From Pedobacter psychrotolerans (GTDB lineage Bacteria; Bacteroidota; Bacteroidia; Sphingobacteriales; Sphingobacteriaceae), in NCBI RefSeq assembly GCF_004340665.1, contig NZ_SLWO01000004.1, forward strand, positions 186,001 through 250,000: DNA of 64,000 nt, in the 5' to 3' direction. A program made the translations under genes and the position numbers. Below, in pieces: positions 17,255 through 25,936 of the stretch. Numbering within the stretch: position 1 is the first letter of the stretch; the number at the start of each line of letters is the position of its first letter. The notes beneath the pieces were generated by a model. The model had not been told where the DNA came from and searched no databases. It was given only the letters and a program-made list of their open reading frames with translations.

Positions 17255-17262
17255 TATTTTTG
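17255..17262 (+). promoter_or_regulatory. -7 promoter element of the acidic protein gene
   Basis: TATTTTTG, 4 nt before the ATG at 17267, again a leaderless-type layout. Confidence 0.5.
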
Positions 17263-17266
17263 TGTT

Positions 17267-17458
17267 ATGAAAGCGCCAAAGAAACTCCCAACTAAACCAA
17301 CTACCCAGAAACAGGTAGATGAAGACGACGATATGGAAGATGATGATATTCAAGCTATAAAGGCAAAATCTCAGGAGGAAGATGAAGATGATTTTGATGT
17401 TCCATTAGATGACCTTGACAACTTTGATAACTTTGACGATGATGACGACGATTTTTAA
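17267..17458 (+). CDS. Highly acidic small protein, 63 aa
   Basis: A cytosolic 63-residue protein with a basic start (MKAPKKLPTKP) and a tail dominated by Asp and Glu, ending FDDDDDDF. It is probably disordered. Its own -7 element and a clean terminator at 17481-17514 support a real, separately transcribed gene. No function is known to me. An electrostatic partner for basic proteins or DNA mimicry are speculative options. Confidence 0.7.
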   Translation: MKAPKKLPTKPTTQKQVDEDDDMEDDDIQAIKAKSQEEDEDDFDVPLDDLDNFDNFDDDDDDF

Positions 17459-17480
17459 TATTTAAAAAATGATATATTTG

Positions 17481-17514
17481 AAAAAGCATCCTACCTGTTG
17501 GTTGGATGCTTTTT
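17481..17514 (+). terminator. Terminator of the acidic protein gene
   Basis: AAAAAGCATCC pairs with GGATGCTTTTT across a 12-nt loop, 23 nt after the stop. Confidence 0.85.
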
Positions 17515-17531
17515 AATTTTAAAAACATTCC

Positions 17532-18650
17532 ATGCAAATTATACTGGTAAATAATTCAGCGCTCAAAAATGATTTCTTAAGCGTTCCAAAAGTACTTTAC
17601 AAAAATGATAAAAATTGGATCTGTCCTTTAGACACTGAAGTTGAAAATGTTTTTGATCCTCAAAAAAACAACTTTTTCAATCATGGAAAATGTACCAGAT
17701 GGGTTTTAAAAGATTCGTCTGGAAATCTGATTGGTCGTGTTGCAGCATTTATTAATGATAAAAAAGCATTTCAATATGACCAGCCTACTGGCGGAATGGG
17801 CTTTTTTGAATCGATAGATGATGAACAAGCTGCTTTCCTACTATTTGATACAGCGAAGGCATGGTTAATTGAAAATGGCATGAAAGCCATGGATGGCCCA
17901 ATTAATTTTGGGGAAAATGATTCATTTTGGGGTTTACTGGTTGAAGGCTTTACCCCTCCCTCTTTCGGAATGAATTATAATTTCCCCTATTATAAAAAGT
18001 TTTTCGACGCTTATGGTTTCACCACTGAATATGAACAACTAACCAACCACATTAATTTAACCATTCCTTTTCCAGAGCGTTTCACTAAAATTGCCAACTG
18101 GGTTAGAAATAAACCCGGTTATACTTTCGAATATTTTAGCAAGCAAAATGCAGAAAAGTATATTAACGACTTAATGGAAATTTACAATGATGGCTGGCAG
18201 GATTTTGAAAGTTTCGTTCCCATTAAAAAGGAAACCTTAAAGGAAAGTTTTAAGAGTATGGAACCCATCATGGATGAAAAATTAATTCAATTTGCTTATT
18301 TTAATGGTGAGCCAGCATCTTTTGTGGTTTTAATACCAGATGCCAACCAAATGATTAAAGGTTTTGATGGTAAGCTGGGCATTATTGAAAAGTTAAAATT
18401 TGCTTACCGCAGATGGGTTGGTGTGACCAGAATGCGTGCCATTGTGATGGGCACAAAACCTAAATTTCAAAAGCATGGATTAGAATCTGTTCTATTTATC
18501 AGATTAGGGGAATACGTTCTTCCTAAAAACCAATACAAAGAACTGGAATTAAGCTGGGTGGGTGATTTTAACGAACAAATGATTGCTATTCACAAAGCTA
18601 CAGGCGCAACCTTCGGCAAAAAACACCTTACCATGCGCAAGATCTTTTAA
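17532..18650 (+). CDS. GNAT-fold acyltransferase-like protein (YghO type)
   Basis: A 372-residue protein. It resembles the YghO-like group of GNAT proteins, with blocks RVAAFINDKKAFQYDQ, GGMGFFESIDD, MDGPINFGENDSFWGLLVEGF and MNYNFPYYKKFF. The C-terminal part (KPKFQKHGLESVLF to ELSWVGDFN) carries the acetyl-CoA-binding-like half. Cytosolic, no signal peptide. Substrate unknown. It lies between two terminators and is likely monocistronic. Confidence 0.75.
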   Translation: MQIILVNNSALKNDFLSVPKVLYKNDKNWICPLDTEVENVFDPQKNNFFNHGKCTRWVLKDSSGNLIGRVAAFINDKKAFQYDQPTGGMGFFESIDDEQAAFLLFDTAKAWLIENGMKAMDGPINFGENDSFWGLLVEGFTPPSFGMNYNFPYYKKFFDAYGFTTEYEQLTNHINLTIPFPERFTKIANWVRNKPGYTFEYFSKQNAEKYINDLMEIYNDGWQDFESFVPIKKETLKESFKSMEPIMDEKLIQFAYFNGEPASFVVLIPDANQMIKGFDGKLGIIEKLKFAYRRWVGVTRMRAIVMGTKPKFQKHGLESVLFIRLGEYVLPKNQYKELELSWVGDFNEQMIAIHKATGATFGKKHLTMRKIF

Positions 18651-18654
18651 ATTA

Positions 18655-18700
18655 AATCGTCATTGCAAAAAGGTCTTTTCTGCAACTTGCAATGACGATT
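18655..18700. terminator. Bidirectional terminator between convergent genes
   Basis: AATCGTCATTGCAA pairs exactly with TTGCAATGACGATT, placed between the stops of the GNAT gene (18650) and the EamA gene (18712). Confidence 0.85.
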
Positions 18701-18711
18701 TTGCGAAGAAC

Positions 18712-19644
18712 CTAGCCTAAACTTTTATATTTCGGCAAATTAATCAAAAGCACACTTCCTAAAATAATCACCAGACCAATCACCTGCGTAATCCCGATTA
18801 CCTCGTTGGTAAAGGTTAAGCTTAATAAAACTGCAACCACCGGATTTACATAAGCGTAAGTGCTCACTTGCGTAGCCGGACGAACCTTAAGCAACCATAC
18901 ATAAGCACTAAACGCCGCGATTGAACCGAATATGATCAGGTAAATGATCGAAAGCCAGGCATCAAGTGATATATTTCCCCAATCCAATAACTTAAATTCT
19001 GATTTTAAAAAACCTCCTGGTACAAATGCTATACTGGCCATTAACATTTGCCAGCCTGTGTTTACAGAAACTGAACTTCCGGTAGTGGGGTGATATTTCG
19101 AGTAAAGCGATCCTCCAGCCCATGCTATAGGCCCGAAAACCAATAATACCATACCTATAATCTGCTGATTGCTTTGAGGTTTATCCATTGCCTGCACAAT
19201 CTGATCGCCGAATAATAGCACTACACCCAAAAAACCTATTATTAATCCGGATACAATATATTTATTACTCAGATTTTCTTTCCAGTGCGATTTATCCAAT
19301 ACGACAAACCATATTGCCGCAGAAGCAACCATGATGGCGACTAAACCACTTGGAATAAACTGCTCTACCCAAATTACGATGCCATTTCCCAAACCCAACA
19401 TTAAAATCCCACTTATAGCAGCAATTTTCATCGTTTTCAAGTTAAAAATCTGCTCACCCTTAATCTTACACCAGGTTAACATCAAAATACCTGCAACCGA
19501 AAAACGGAATGCACCTAAAATGAACGGAGGGAAACCGACCAACGCTTTCTGGATAAAAAAATAAGTAGAGCCCCATACGATATATACAATAGCGAACGCG
19601 AGGTAAACCATTAACGGAGATGCCGTTTTGTTTAAATTTGACAT
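18712..19644 (-). CDS. EamA/DMT-family exporter
   Basis: A 310-residue inner-membrane protein with about ten hydrophobic segments in two EamA repeats. The first repeat starts LAFAIVYIVWGSTYFFIQKAL and the second near LLVFGPIAWAGGSLYSKYH. Many such proteins export amino acids or other metabolites. An Lrp/AsnC regulator gene ends 4 nt upstream on the same strand, a pairing typical of amino-acid exporters whose regulator senses the substrate. The substrate is not identified. Confidence 0.88.
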   Translation of the reverse strand: MSNLNKTASPLMVYLAFAIVYIVWGSTYFFIQKALVGFPPFILGAFRFSVAGILMLTWCKIKGEQIFNLKTMKIAAISGILMLGLGNGIVIWVEQFIPSGLVAIMVASAAIWFVVLDKSHWKENLSNKYIVSGLIIGFLGVVLLFGDQIVQAMDKPQSNQQIIGMVLLVFGPIAWAGGSLYSKYHPTTGSSVSVNTGWQMLMASIAFVPGGFLKSEFKLLDWGNISLDAWLSIIYLIIFGSIAAFSAYVWLLKVRPATQVSTYAYVNPVVAVLLSLTFTNEVIGITQVIGLVIILGSVLLINLPKYKSLG

Positions 19645-19648
19645 GTTT

Positions 19649-20128
19649 TTATTTTTGAGGAATCACCAATTGTTGTTGCTCTTTTACCGTTTCTAAAACT
19701 ATTGTTGTTTTAACCGATAAAATATTGGGAACCTTACTAAACTCATCGCGTAGTAAAGCCATGAGTGATGCAGAATCTGTTGTTCTCACCTTAACCAAAA
19801 AACAATCATCACCTGCAATAACATGCACTTCCTGTACATCTGGAATTTTCGCCAATGCGTTTGCGGTATCGTTGCAACTGAAACTTTTCGATGATTTGAT
19901 CGAAATAAAAGCGAGCAATTTTAAATCAACTGCAATGGGATTTACCTTGGCGCTGTATCCGATAATTACATTTTTCTTTTCAAGTTTTTTTACGCGTTCC
20001 AGCACAGCTGACGGAACCAGATCCAATGCCTTTGCTAAATCTACATTAGAGATCCGGGCATTATCCTGCATCAGTCTGAGAATAGCCAGATCAACATGAT
20101 CCAGACTAATATTATTTTCAGCTACCAT
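19649..20128 (-). CDS. Lrp/AsnC-family regulator of the EamA exporter
   Basis: A 159-residue regulator. An N-terminal helix-turn-helix (DLAILRLMQDNARISNVDLA, then VPSAVLERVKKLE) is followed by a RAM ligand-binding domain (from about residue 65, with VQEVHVIAGDDCFLVKVRT). ATG 20128 is chosen; an in-frame TTG at 20143 would add five residues. The exporter gene follows after 4 nt. A 14-bp-arm palindrome begins 22 nt upstream of the start, suggesting autoregulation. Confidence 0.88.
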   Translation of the reverse strand: MVAENNISLDHVDLAILRLMQDNARISNVDLAKALDLVPSAVLERVKKLEKKNVIIGYSAKVNPIAVDLKLLAFISIKSSKSFSCNDTANALAKIPDVQEVHVIAGDDCFLVKVRTTDSASLMALLRDEFSKVPNILSVKTTIVLETVKEQQQLVIPQK

Positions 20129-20149
20129 TCTATAAACATACAAATAATC

Positions 20150-20193
20150 AGAATAAAATTCATTTTATATTTAATAAATATGAATTTTATTCT
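20150..20193. promoter_or_regulatory. Large palindrome, probable Lrp-type operator
   Basis: AGAATAAAATTCAT (20150-20163) and ATGAATTTTATTCT (20180-20193) are exact complements with a 16-nt AT-only spacer. Half-site-like TGAATTTTATATT recurs at 20242-20254 and 20366-20378. The position just upstream of the Lrp-type gene suggests an autoregulatory site with auxiliary sites. The rest of the gap 20129-20635 holds only this cluster and the GC-rich hairpin at 20466-20486. Confidence 0.6.
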
Positions 20194-20465
20194 ACCAATC
20201 AGGATTATTCTGATCATTAGTCTGACCAATGTCTGTAAGACTGAATTTTATATTTGGAATTTACAGAAAAATGGAAACTGCTTATTAGACTAGCTGTTTG
20301 ATGAAATACCAAACAGTAAATAAGATAATGACTTTATGATCATTAATGCTTAATAATTCGAGCAATGAATTTTATATTACACTATCGATTGGTGTTTCAC
20401 CATAGTTGTTTGGAAATTATGATTTGTCAATCGAAAACTGCTACTGAATGGCTAACCACCCCCTG

Positions 20466-20486
20466 CCCCTCCTAAATTAGGAGGGG
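20466..20486. repeat. GC-rich palindrome
   Basis: CCCCTCCTAA and TTAGGAGGGG are exact complements separated by one base. It stands out in an AT-rich gap and resembles elements near 6711-6745 and 10286-10352. Confidence 0.6.
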
Positions 20487-20635
20487 AGTTCCCCTCATAG
20501 CTGTATAATGTAAACTGCTATTAATCTTTCGAATAACTGAGGCGTTTCACTAATTAGCAAACCATCATGAATCCTGATTCTTGTGATTCATCAATCAATG
20601 AGTCGAGTCCATCATGAGTCGCCAATGAATTTGAT

Positions 20636-20959
20636 TTACATCCCTAGTTTATCATAAAGGTCAATAACCTTTTTACGAAGTTTATTGACCTCTTCTTCTT
20701 TTTCAATCAGTTGTTGTTTCAATGCATCTAAATCAGCTGAAGAATTTAGTTCTTCTCCATTAGTGCCAGAAATTAACTGCATCACCGGGACTTTAAAAGT
20801 TTTGGCTATTTGTAAAAGCCTGGAGATATTCAGGTCAGTTTGATTTTTTTCAATTTTGCAAAAAGCAGGTGTAGAAATATCAAGCATTTTAGCAGCATCT
20901 GCCTGGCTTAAGCCCAAAGCTTGTCTACTTTGTTTAATACGATCTCCGATGCTTTTCAT
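20636..20959 (-). CDS. XRE-family regulator with coiled-coil tail
   Basis: A 107-residue protein. Residues 5-60 form a Cro/CI helix-turn-helix (GDRIKQSRQALGLSQADAAK, then ISTPAFCKIEKNQ). The last 35 residues are a Leu/Glu/Lys heptad-like helix (KQQLIEKEEEVNKLRKKVID) that probably dimerises. It lies downstream of mpl on the same strand with a 79-nt gap containing a hairpin. Target unknown. Confidence 0.85.
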   Translation of the reverse strand: MKSIGDRIKQSRQALGLSQADAAKMLDISTPAFCKIEKNQTDLNISRLLQIAKTFKVPVMQLISGTNGEELNSSADLDALKQQLIEKEEEVNKLRKKVIDLYDKLGM

Positions 20960-20973
20960 ACTTTTTTAGATTT

Positions 20974-21027
20974 GAGATATTAGAGGTGCGATAAGAAAAC
21001 CTGAGTCCGTCTCCTATCTAATATCTC
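20974..21027. repeat. Word-repeat hairpin between mpl and XRE gene
   Basis: GAGATATTAGA (20974-20984) pairs exactly with TCTAATATCTC (21017-21027); outer flanks AGATTT and AAATCT also pair with small gaps. One of a series of such gap hairpins. Confidence 0.55.
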
Positions 21028-21038
21028 ATGTCTTAAAT

Positions 21039-22391
21039 CTATCTTTCTAATAGAGCCGCCAATTCTGGTAGATCGAAACCAGCATAATTACCGGAGCTCA
21101 TCATCAATAAATTGGTGTCTTTATAATTCAGGCTTAACAAATACGATTTCAGCTTTGCAGCATCATTAAAGAATTTAAGTTTTGGGTTAGCAAAAGCTTG
21201 TTGTACATCTTCTTCAGAAAACGGCTCCATTCTCTTTTGTTCAAAACTCTTCAAATCGATAAAGACAATTGCTTCATCTGCCTGGTTCATCGCGCCAGCA
21301 TATTCTTTCAAAAAATCTTTATTTAAACTACTAAAAGTGTGCAGTTCGATACAGGCTACCAATTTCCTATTTTCAAACTGAGCTTTCACGGCATCAATTG
21401 TAGCCTTAAGTTTTGATGGTGAATGTGCAAAATCTTTATATACGTTTGTAGATTCATTCGCAGAAATCACTTCCAGACGTTTTGCTGCTCCGGTAAAAGA
21501 TGCTATTGCGATATCAAAATCAGCATAGCTAATATTCAGTTCTTTACAAACCAGTTTTGCAGCATTTAAATTCATAAGGTTATGATCACCAAATATTTTT
21601 AAAGCCGTTTTCTCTGGCAGTAAATATGTAATTCCATTTTGGATTTCGTGATCAGGAATGGCATACCCTATCTTGTTAACTTTTGCTTTCGACTGATCTA
21701 CAATATTATTCAAATCCTGATCAGCCTTGCAATAAATCAAAGTACCATTTTCTTCAATGGTATCAATAAATTTATCAAATTGTAAAGTATAATCAGCATA
21801 AGTAGGGAACACATTAATATGATCCCAGGCAATCCCGCTGATTACCGCAACATTGGCTTTATAAAGATGAAATTTTGGTCTTCTGTCTATCGGAGAAGAT
21901 AAATATTCATCTCCTTCAATAATCATTACAGGTGCTTCTTCAGTTACTTTTACCATGGTTTCAAAACCAGCTAATTGTGCACCAACCAGGTAATCGAAAT
22001 CACGTTCATAATGATTAAGCACATGTAAAATCATACTGGTAATGGTGGTTTTACCATGGCTACCACCAATAACAACACGCAATTTATCTTTGCTCTGCTC
22101 GTAGATATATTCCGGATAAGAGTAGATCTTTACACCAAGTTCCTGAGCCTTTAACAACTCTGGATTATCAATTCTGGCGTGCATGCCTAAAATTACAGCA
22201 TCTAAATCTGTCGAAATGCGATTTTCATCCCAACCCATTTCGGAAGGCAATAAACCATATTGATCCAAACGCGATTTTGCGGGTTCAAAAATTACATCAT
22301 CCGAACCTGAAATCTGATACCCTTTTTTATGTAAGGCGATGGCCAGGTTGTGCATGGCACTTCCACCAATCGCTATAAAATGTATACGCAT
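21039..22391 (-). CDS. mpl: UDP-N-acetylmuramate:tripeptide ligase (Mpl)
   Basis: A 450-residue Mur-ligase family enzyme for murein recycling; it attaches the salvaged tripeptide to UDP-MurNAc. Features are the N-terminal nucleotide-binding start HFIAIGGSAMHNLA, the ATP-binding loop GSHGKTT at 110-116, IIEGDEYLSSPIDRRPKF, WDHINVFPTY and DFAHSPSKLKATIDA. These fit Mpl better than MurC. It forms a same-strand cluster with prmA and tpiA. Confidence 0.9.
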   Translation of the reverse strand: MRIHFIAIGGSAMHNLAIALHKKGYQISGSDDVIFEPAKSRLDQYGLLPSEMGWDENRISTDLDAVILGMHARIDNPELLKAQELGVKIYSYPEYIYEQSKDKLRVVIGGSHGKTTITSMILHVLNHYERDFDYLVGAQLAGFETMVKVTEEAPVMIIEGDEYLSSPIDRRPKFHLYKANVAVISGIAWDHINVFPTYADYTLQFDKFIDTIEENGTLIYCKADQDLNNIVDQSKAKVNKIGYAIPDHEIQNGITYLLPEKTALKIFGDHNLMNLNAAKLVCKELNISYADFDIAIASFTGAAKRLEVISANESTNVYKDFAHSPSKLKATIDAVKAQFENRKLVACIELHTFSSLNKDFLKEYAGAMNQADEAIVFIDLKSFEQKRMEPFSEEDVQQAFANPKLKFFNDAAKLKSYLLSLNYKDTNLLMMSSGNYAGFDLPELAALLER

Positions 22392-22398
22392 ATAAATT

Positions 22399-22465
22399 AA
22401 TTTTGAATGAGAGAAATACTGAATGAGAGAATGGGTGTTGTGTTAAAACTCAATCATTCAAAATT
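22399..22465. repeat. Word-repeat hairpin between prmA and mpl
   Basis: AATTTTGAATGA (22399-22410) pairs with TCATTCAAAATT (22454-22465). GAATGAGAGAA is directly repeated on the left and CAATCATTC/CAATCATT on the right. Confidence 0.55.
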
Positions 22466-22471
22466 CAATCA

Positions 22472-23311
22472 TTATTTTTTCTCAAACTGAGCAGCCACCC
22501 AATCGCCATTTTGTTTATGGTCTAGATATTTAATACCATATTTAGCACATTCTGCCGTAATCATGCTCAAATCTGGTTCGAGATAAAAGCCACTGAAGAA
22601 AATCTTGCCTTCAGCTTTCAACACTTCAGCATAACGATGGATTTGATCCAGCAGGATGTTTCTGTTGATATTGGCAAAAATGACATCATATTCCTCATCA
22701 GGAATCACTTCCTTACTGCCGCAAAGTGCTTTTAGATTAATGACATTATTTAACGTGGCATTTTCGATAGTACTCTCGTAGCAAATATCGTCGTAATCAA
22801 TAGCCATTAAACTTTTGGCTCCAAGCTTACCTGCTAGGATGGCTAAGATTCCTGTTCCGCAACCCATATCAAGAATATTTTTATCGAGTAAATCAGCGGA
22901 AAGAATATACTGCATCATCATCGTTGTGGTTTGATGGTGACCAGTACCAAAAGCCATTTTCGGATCAATGATAACCTCGTAAGGATAGGAAGGTTTTGGT
23001 TCATGAAACGTTGCCCTTACATAGCAAACATCATCAATAATCAGTGGACTAAAGTTTTTTTCCCATTCAGCATTCCAGTTTTCGTCTGCTACCTCTTCGA
23101 TAATATAAGTTGAAGAGAAGTCATCAGCATAACTGCTCAAAAGGTCTTTCAATTCCTGCTCATTAAAGTTATCCTTGATTACGAAAGCAGTAAAACCACC
23201 CTCACTATCTTCGAAAGTATCAAAACCTAAATCAGCAAGATCACTAATAAGTAGATCTTGCTGAAACTCTTCAATACTATTGAATTTAAATATTGCCTTA
23301 ATATATTGCAT
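22472..23311 (-). CDS. prmA: Ribosomal protein L11 methyltransferase
   Basis: A 279-residue SAM-dependent enzyme that trimethylates L11. The L11-binding N-terminal domain leads to DPKMAFGTGHHQTT (116-129), the hallmark of PrmA. The SAM motif LDMGCGTG is at 147-154, and FANINRN is the post-I motif. Its ATG directly abuts the tpiA stop (TAGATG), so the genes are co-translated or at least co-transcribed. Confidence 0.95.
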   Translation of the reverse strand: MQYIKAIFKFNSIEEFQQDLLISDLADLGFDTFEDSEGGFTAFVIKDNFNEQELKDLLSSYADDFSSTYIIEEVADENWNAEWEKNFSPLIIDDVCYVRATFHEPKPSYPYEVIIDPKMAFGTGHHQTTTMMMQYILSADLLDKNILDMGCGTGILAILAGKLGAKSLMAIDYDDICYESTIENATLNNVINLKALCGSKEVIPDEEYDVIFANINRNILLDQIHRYAEVLKAEGKIFFSGFYLEPDLSMITAECAKYGIKYLDHKQNGDWVAAQFEKK

Positions 23312-24073
23312 CTAGCTGTTTAATGCTTTAATAATATCTGTAAAATCACGTGATTTTAATGAGGCTCCACCGATTAATCCACCGTCAATATCTTTTTGTG
23401 AAAATAGGCTTTCTGCATTACCTGGGTTGCAACTTCCACCATAAAGGATCGTAGTATCATCAGCAATATTGAAACCGTAATTAGCCTCAATTTCGGAACG
23501 AATAAAGGCGTGGATATCCTGTGCTTGTTCTGGTGAAGCAGTTAAACCTGTACCAATCGCCCAAACAGGTTCGTAAGCAATTACAATTTTAGCGAAATCT
23601 ACATCACTTAAACTAAAAATCCCTTCTACTAATTGTTTTTTTAATACCTCATAATAACTTCCGTTGTTACGCTCATCTAAAGTTTCCCCGATACAAAAAA
23701 TCGGAGTTAAGCCATTAGCTAAGGCAATCTTTGTTTTCTCAGCTAATAATGCATCGCTTTCAGCAAAATATTGTCTGCGTTCTGAGTGACCTAAAATTAC
23801 ATATTCTGCACCAACAGATTTTACCATTTTAGCAGAAGTTTCACCAGTGTAAGCACCACTTTCTTTATCGCTAATGTTTTGAGCACCAATTTTCACATCA
23901 TTTCCACCCAATTTAGCAAGGCTATTTAAATGAATAAAAGGTGAGCAAATGATCGCTATCTGATTGCCTTTACGCTCATCTTTAACCATATTTACAATTT
24001 CACTAAATAACGAAACGCCTTCGTTATAGTCTAAATTCATTTTCCAGTTACCGGCTACTATTTGTTTTCTCAT
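23312..24073 (-). CDS. tpiA: Triosephosphate isomerase
   Basis: A 253-residue glycolytic enzyme interconverting dihydroxyacetone phosphate and glyceraldehyde 3-phosphate. Catalytic residues are all present: Lys11 in AGNWKMN, His96 in LGHSERR, Glu168 in [11 protein letters not shown]. The phosphate-binding blocks YGGS and GGLIGGASL are also intact. It is followed at once by prmA. Confidence 0.97.
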   Translation of the reverse strand: MRKQIVAGNWKMNLDYNEGVSLFSEIVNMVKDERKGNQIAIICSPFIHLNSLAKLGGNDVKIGAQNISDKESGAYTGETSAKMVKSVGAEYVILGHSERRQYFAESDALLAEKTKIALANGLTPIFCIGETLDERNNGSYYEVLKKQLVEGIFSLSDVDFAKIVIAYEPVWAIGTGLTASPEQAQDIHAFIRSEIEANYGFNIADDTTILYGGSCNPGNAESLFSQKDIDGGLIGGASLKSRDFTDIIKALNS

Positions 24074-24124
24074 TGTATTTATTTTATTGGTTTAAAGATC
24101 CTCAATAGAAAGATCATGTTCATA

Positions 24125-25297
24125 TTAATAGTTTCTGTATGATGAAGTTAATTCAAAAACTTTTGTTAAAATGTCTTTTTCTACCTGATCAAATGTTAAT
24201 GTCTTCCTTGCCAACACCTTCTCTGCTGTCTCGAACATTTTATTTAATTGATAGGTTTCGAAGCAATTACCGCCGCCCCAGCTAAAATCAGGAATATGGT
24301 TTGGAGGAAGACCAGCACCAAAAACATTCGCGCTAACGCCAACTATACTCCCGGTATTAAACATGGTATTAATGCCACATTTGGAATGATCAGCCATGAT
24401 TAAACCACAAAATTGCAGTTGAGTATTTCGCATTGCTTTACTTTCATAATCGTAAAGCTTTACTTCAGCATAATTATTTTTGAGATTAGAATTATTCGTA
24501 TCTGCACCAATATTGCACCATTCGCCCAAAACAGAATTACCTAAATAACCTTCGTGACCTTTGGCAGAATTTCCCCAGATAACCGAATTATTAATTTCGC
24601 CACCTGCACGGCTATTGGGACCTATTGTTGTGCCTGAATAGATTTTTGCACCCATTTTAATAGATGAATTTTCACAAAGGGCAAAAGATCCACGAATTAA
24701 ACTACCTTCCCATATTTCGGCATTTTTACCTACATAAATGGGTCCGTAGCTGGTGTTCAGCACACTACATTCCGCTTGCGCACCTTCTTCGAAAAAGATA
24801 TCATGACCAATTAGCTGATTGGTACTGCTAATTTTTGCTGAGCTCCGTCCTTTTGTTAACAATTCAAAATCTTTTCTGATTTCCGAAGGATTGTTTCCGA
24901 AAATCTCTTCAGGGTAAGTAATTTTAACAAATTTTAAATTATAATTTATTGGCTTTAGCACTTGTTTAGCTTGCTGATCCGTAAGTACTTCTTCGCAATT
25001 AAAAGCGATAACATGATTTCCAGCAAGAAGAACCTCACCCATTTTTAAAGTTGCAACAGCATCCAGCAAATCTTGATCAGGGCATACCGAACCATTAATA
25101 GATAAACTGCTATTGGTTTTAGATGGATATTTTGCGGCAAGATAATCCTGGGTATAAAATCCAAAATCGGCTTTAAGGTATTTTGCCCATTTTTCTGCAA
25201 TGGTTAAAATACCAATGCGCAGATCAGCAACAGGGCGGGTAAAGGTAAGCGGACGAAGAGACATCCAGCTTGCATCATCAAATAAATTGATTGTCAT
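24125..25297 (-). CDS. GlmU-like sugar nucleotidyltransferase/acetyltransferase, alternative Bacteroidota form
   Basis: A 390-residue protein. The N-terminal half (LRPLTFTRPVADLRIGIL at 14-31) is the distinctive start of the alternative GlmU-like family. The C-terminal half (about 170-350) is a left-handed beta-helix of hexapeptide repeats (GPIYVGKNAEIWEGSLIRG, then KMGAKIYSGTTIGPN) typical of acyltransferases. It is thought to make UDP-GlcNAc in place of classical GlmU. ATG 25297 is chosen for homology and because a -7 element lies 6 nt before it; the frame is open upstream to 25336 across the rpmE2 terminator. Confidence 0.85.
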   Translation of the reverse strand: MTINLFDDASWMSLRPLTFTRPVADLRIGILTIAEKWAKYLKADFGFYTQDYLAAKYPSKTNSSLSINGSVCPDQDLLDAVATLKMGEVLLAGNHVIAFNCEEVLTDQQAKQVLKPINYNLKFVKITYPEEIFGNNPSEIRKDFELLTKGRSSAKISSTNQLIGHDIFFEEGAQAECSVLNTSYGPIYVGKNAEIWEGSLIRGSFALCENSSIKMGAKIYSGTTIGPNSRAGGEINNSVIWGNSAKGHEGYLGNSVLGEWCNIGADTNNSNLKNNYAEVKLYDYESKAMRNTQLQFCGLIMADHSKCGINTMFNTGSIVGVSANVFGAGLPPNHIPDFSWGGGNCFETYQLNKMFETAEKVLARKTLTFDQVEKDILTKVFELTSSYRNY

Positions 25298-25303
25298 AAG
25301 CAG

Positions 25304-25311
25304 CAAAAATA
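25304..25311 (-). promoter_or_regulatory. -7 promoter element of the glmU-like gene
   Basis: Minus-strand TATTTTTG, 6 nt before the ATG at 25297. It sits just past the rpmE2 terminator, so the cluster glmU-like, tpiA, prmA, mpl can start here. Confidence 0.5.
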
Positions 25312-25314
25312 AAA

Positions 25315-25345
25315 AAAGTCCCGATGCTTTTGGCAAAGGGACTTT
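25315..25345 (-). terminator. Terminator of rpmE2
   Basis: On the minus strand AAAGTCCC pairs with GGGACTTT, followed by further T residues, 25 nt after the rpmE2 stop. Its T-run merges into the -7 element of the next gene. Confidence 0.8.
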
Positions 25346-25369
25346 AAAAAATGCTTTTTGTTGCTAAAA

Positions 25370-25618
25370 TTATTTCTTAGCGTAACGGTTTTTGAATTTA
25401 TCGATACGTCCTGCAGTATCAACCAATTTCATTTTACCAGTATAAAAAGGGTGTGAAGTATGAGAAATCTCTAATTTATAAAGAGGATACTCATTACCAT
25501 CTTCCCATTTAATCGTTTCTTTAGTATCTACGCAAGATTTTGTTAAGAAAGCATATTCGTTAGACATGTCTTTAAAAACAACTGGTCTGTAGCTTGTTGG
25601 GTGCAAATCTTTTTTCAT
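25370..25618 (-). CDS. rpmE2: Ribosomal protein bL31, type B
   Basis: An 82-residue ribosomal protein. It starts [19 protein letters not shown] and has SHPFYTG and [10 protein letters not shown]. It lacks the CxxC zinc pairs of classical L31 (only Cys29 is present), so it is the zinc-independent form. This form often replaces the zinc form under zinc limitation, but it may be the only copy here. Confidence 0.95.
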   Translation of the reverse strand: MKKDLHPTSYRPVVFKDMSNEYAFLTKSCVDTKETIKWEDGNEYPLYKLEISHTSHPFYTGKMKLVDTAGRIDKFKNRYAKK

Positions 25619-25924
25619 TTGAATATTATTTTAAGTTATTTGTGTGAAAGCATCAAGAACATTTTTGCAATTTGCTGGCAACAACGCTTATGACAATTTC
25701 TATTAATCTTTCTACTTCTATTTTAGAGGATGCAAATATCTTAATTTTATTTTTGATATACAAGCCTAAATTAATAATTTTAAATTATAAGCTTTTTTAG
25801 CTGGCAGTGAACTGAAATGGCCTGACCTTGAGTTCACTGAAGGCTTCTTATTATTGAGAAATTGGTCTGCAAATTTAAACTTTTTAGAAATTATATTGTT
25901 TTTCAGATATTTAAAGAAAATAAC

Positions 25925-25932
25925 TAAATTTG
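25925..25932 (+). promoter_or_regulatory. -7 promoter element of the 55-aa gene
   Basis: TAAATTTG fits TAnnTTTG and ends 4 nt before the ATG at 25937. Confidence 0.45.
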
Positions 25933-25936
25933 AGTT

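Noticed and set aside
20096..20293. Plus-strand frame of 65 codons in the operator region
   Set aside because: It runs through the Lrp operator palindrome, is AT-driven in composition (Ile/Asn-rich) and lacks start signals.
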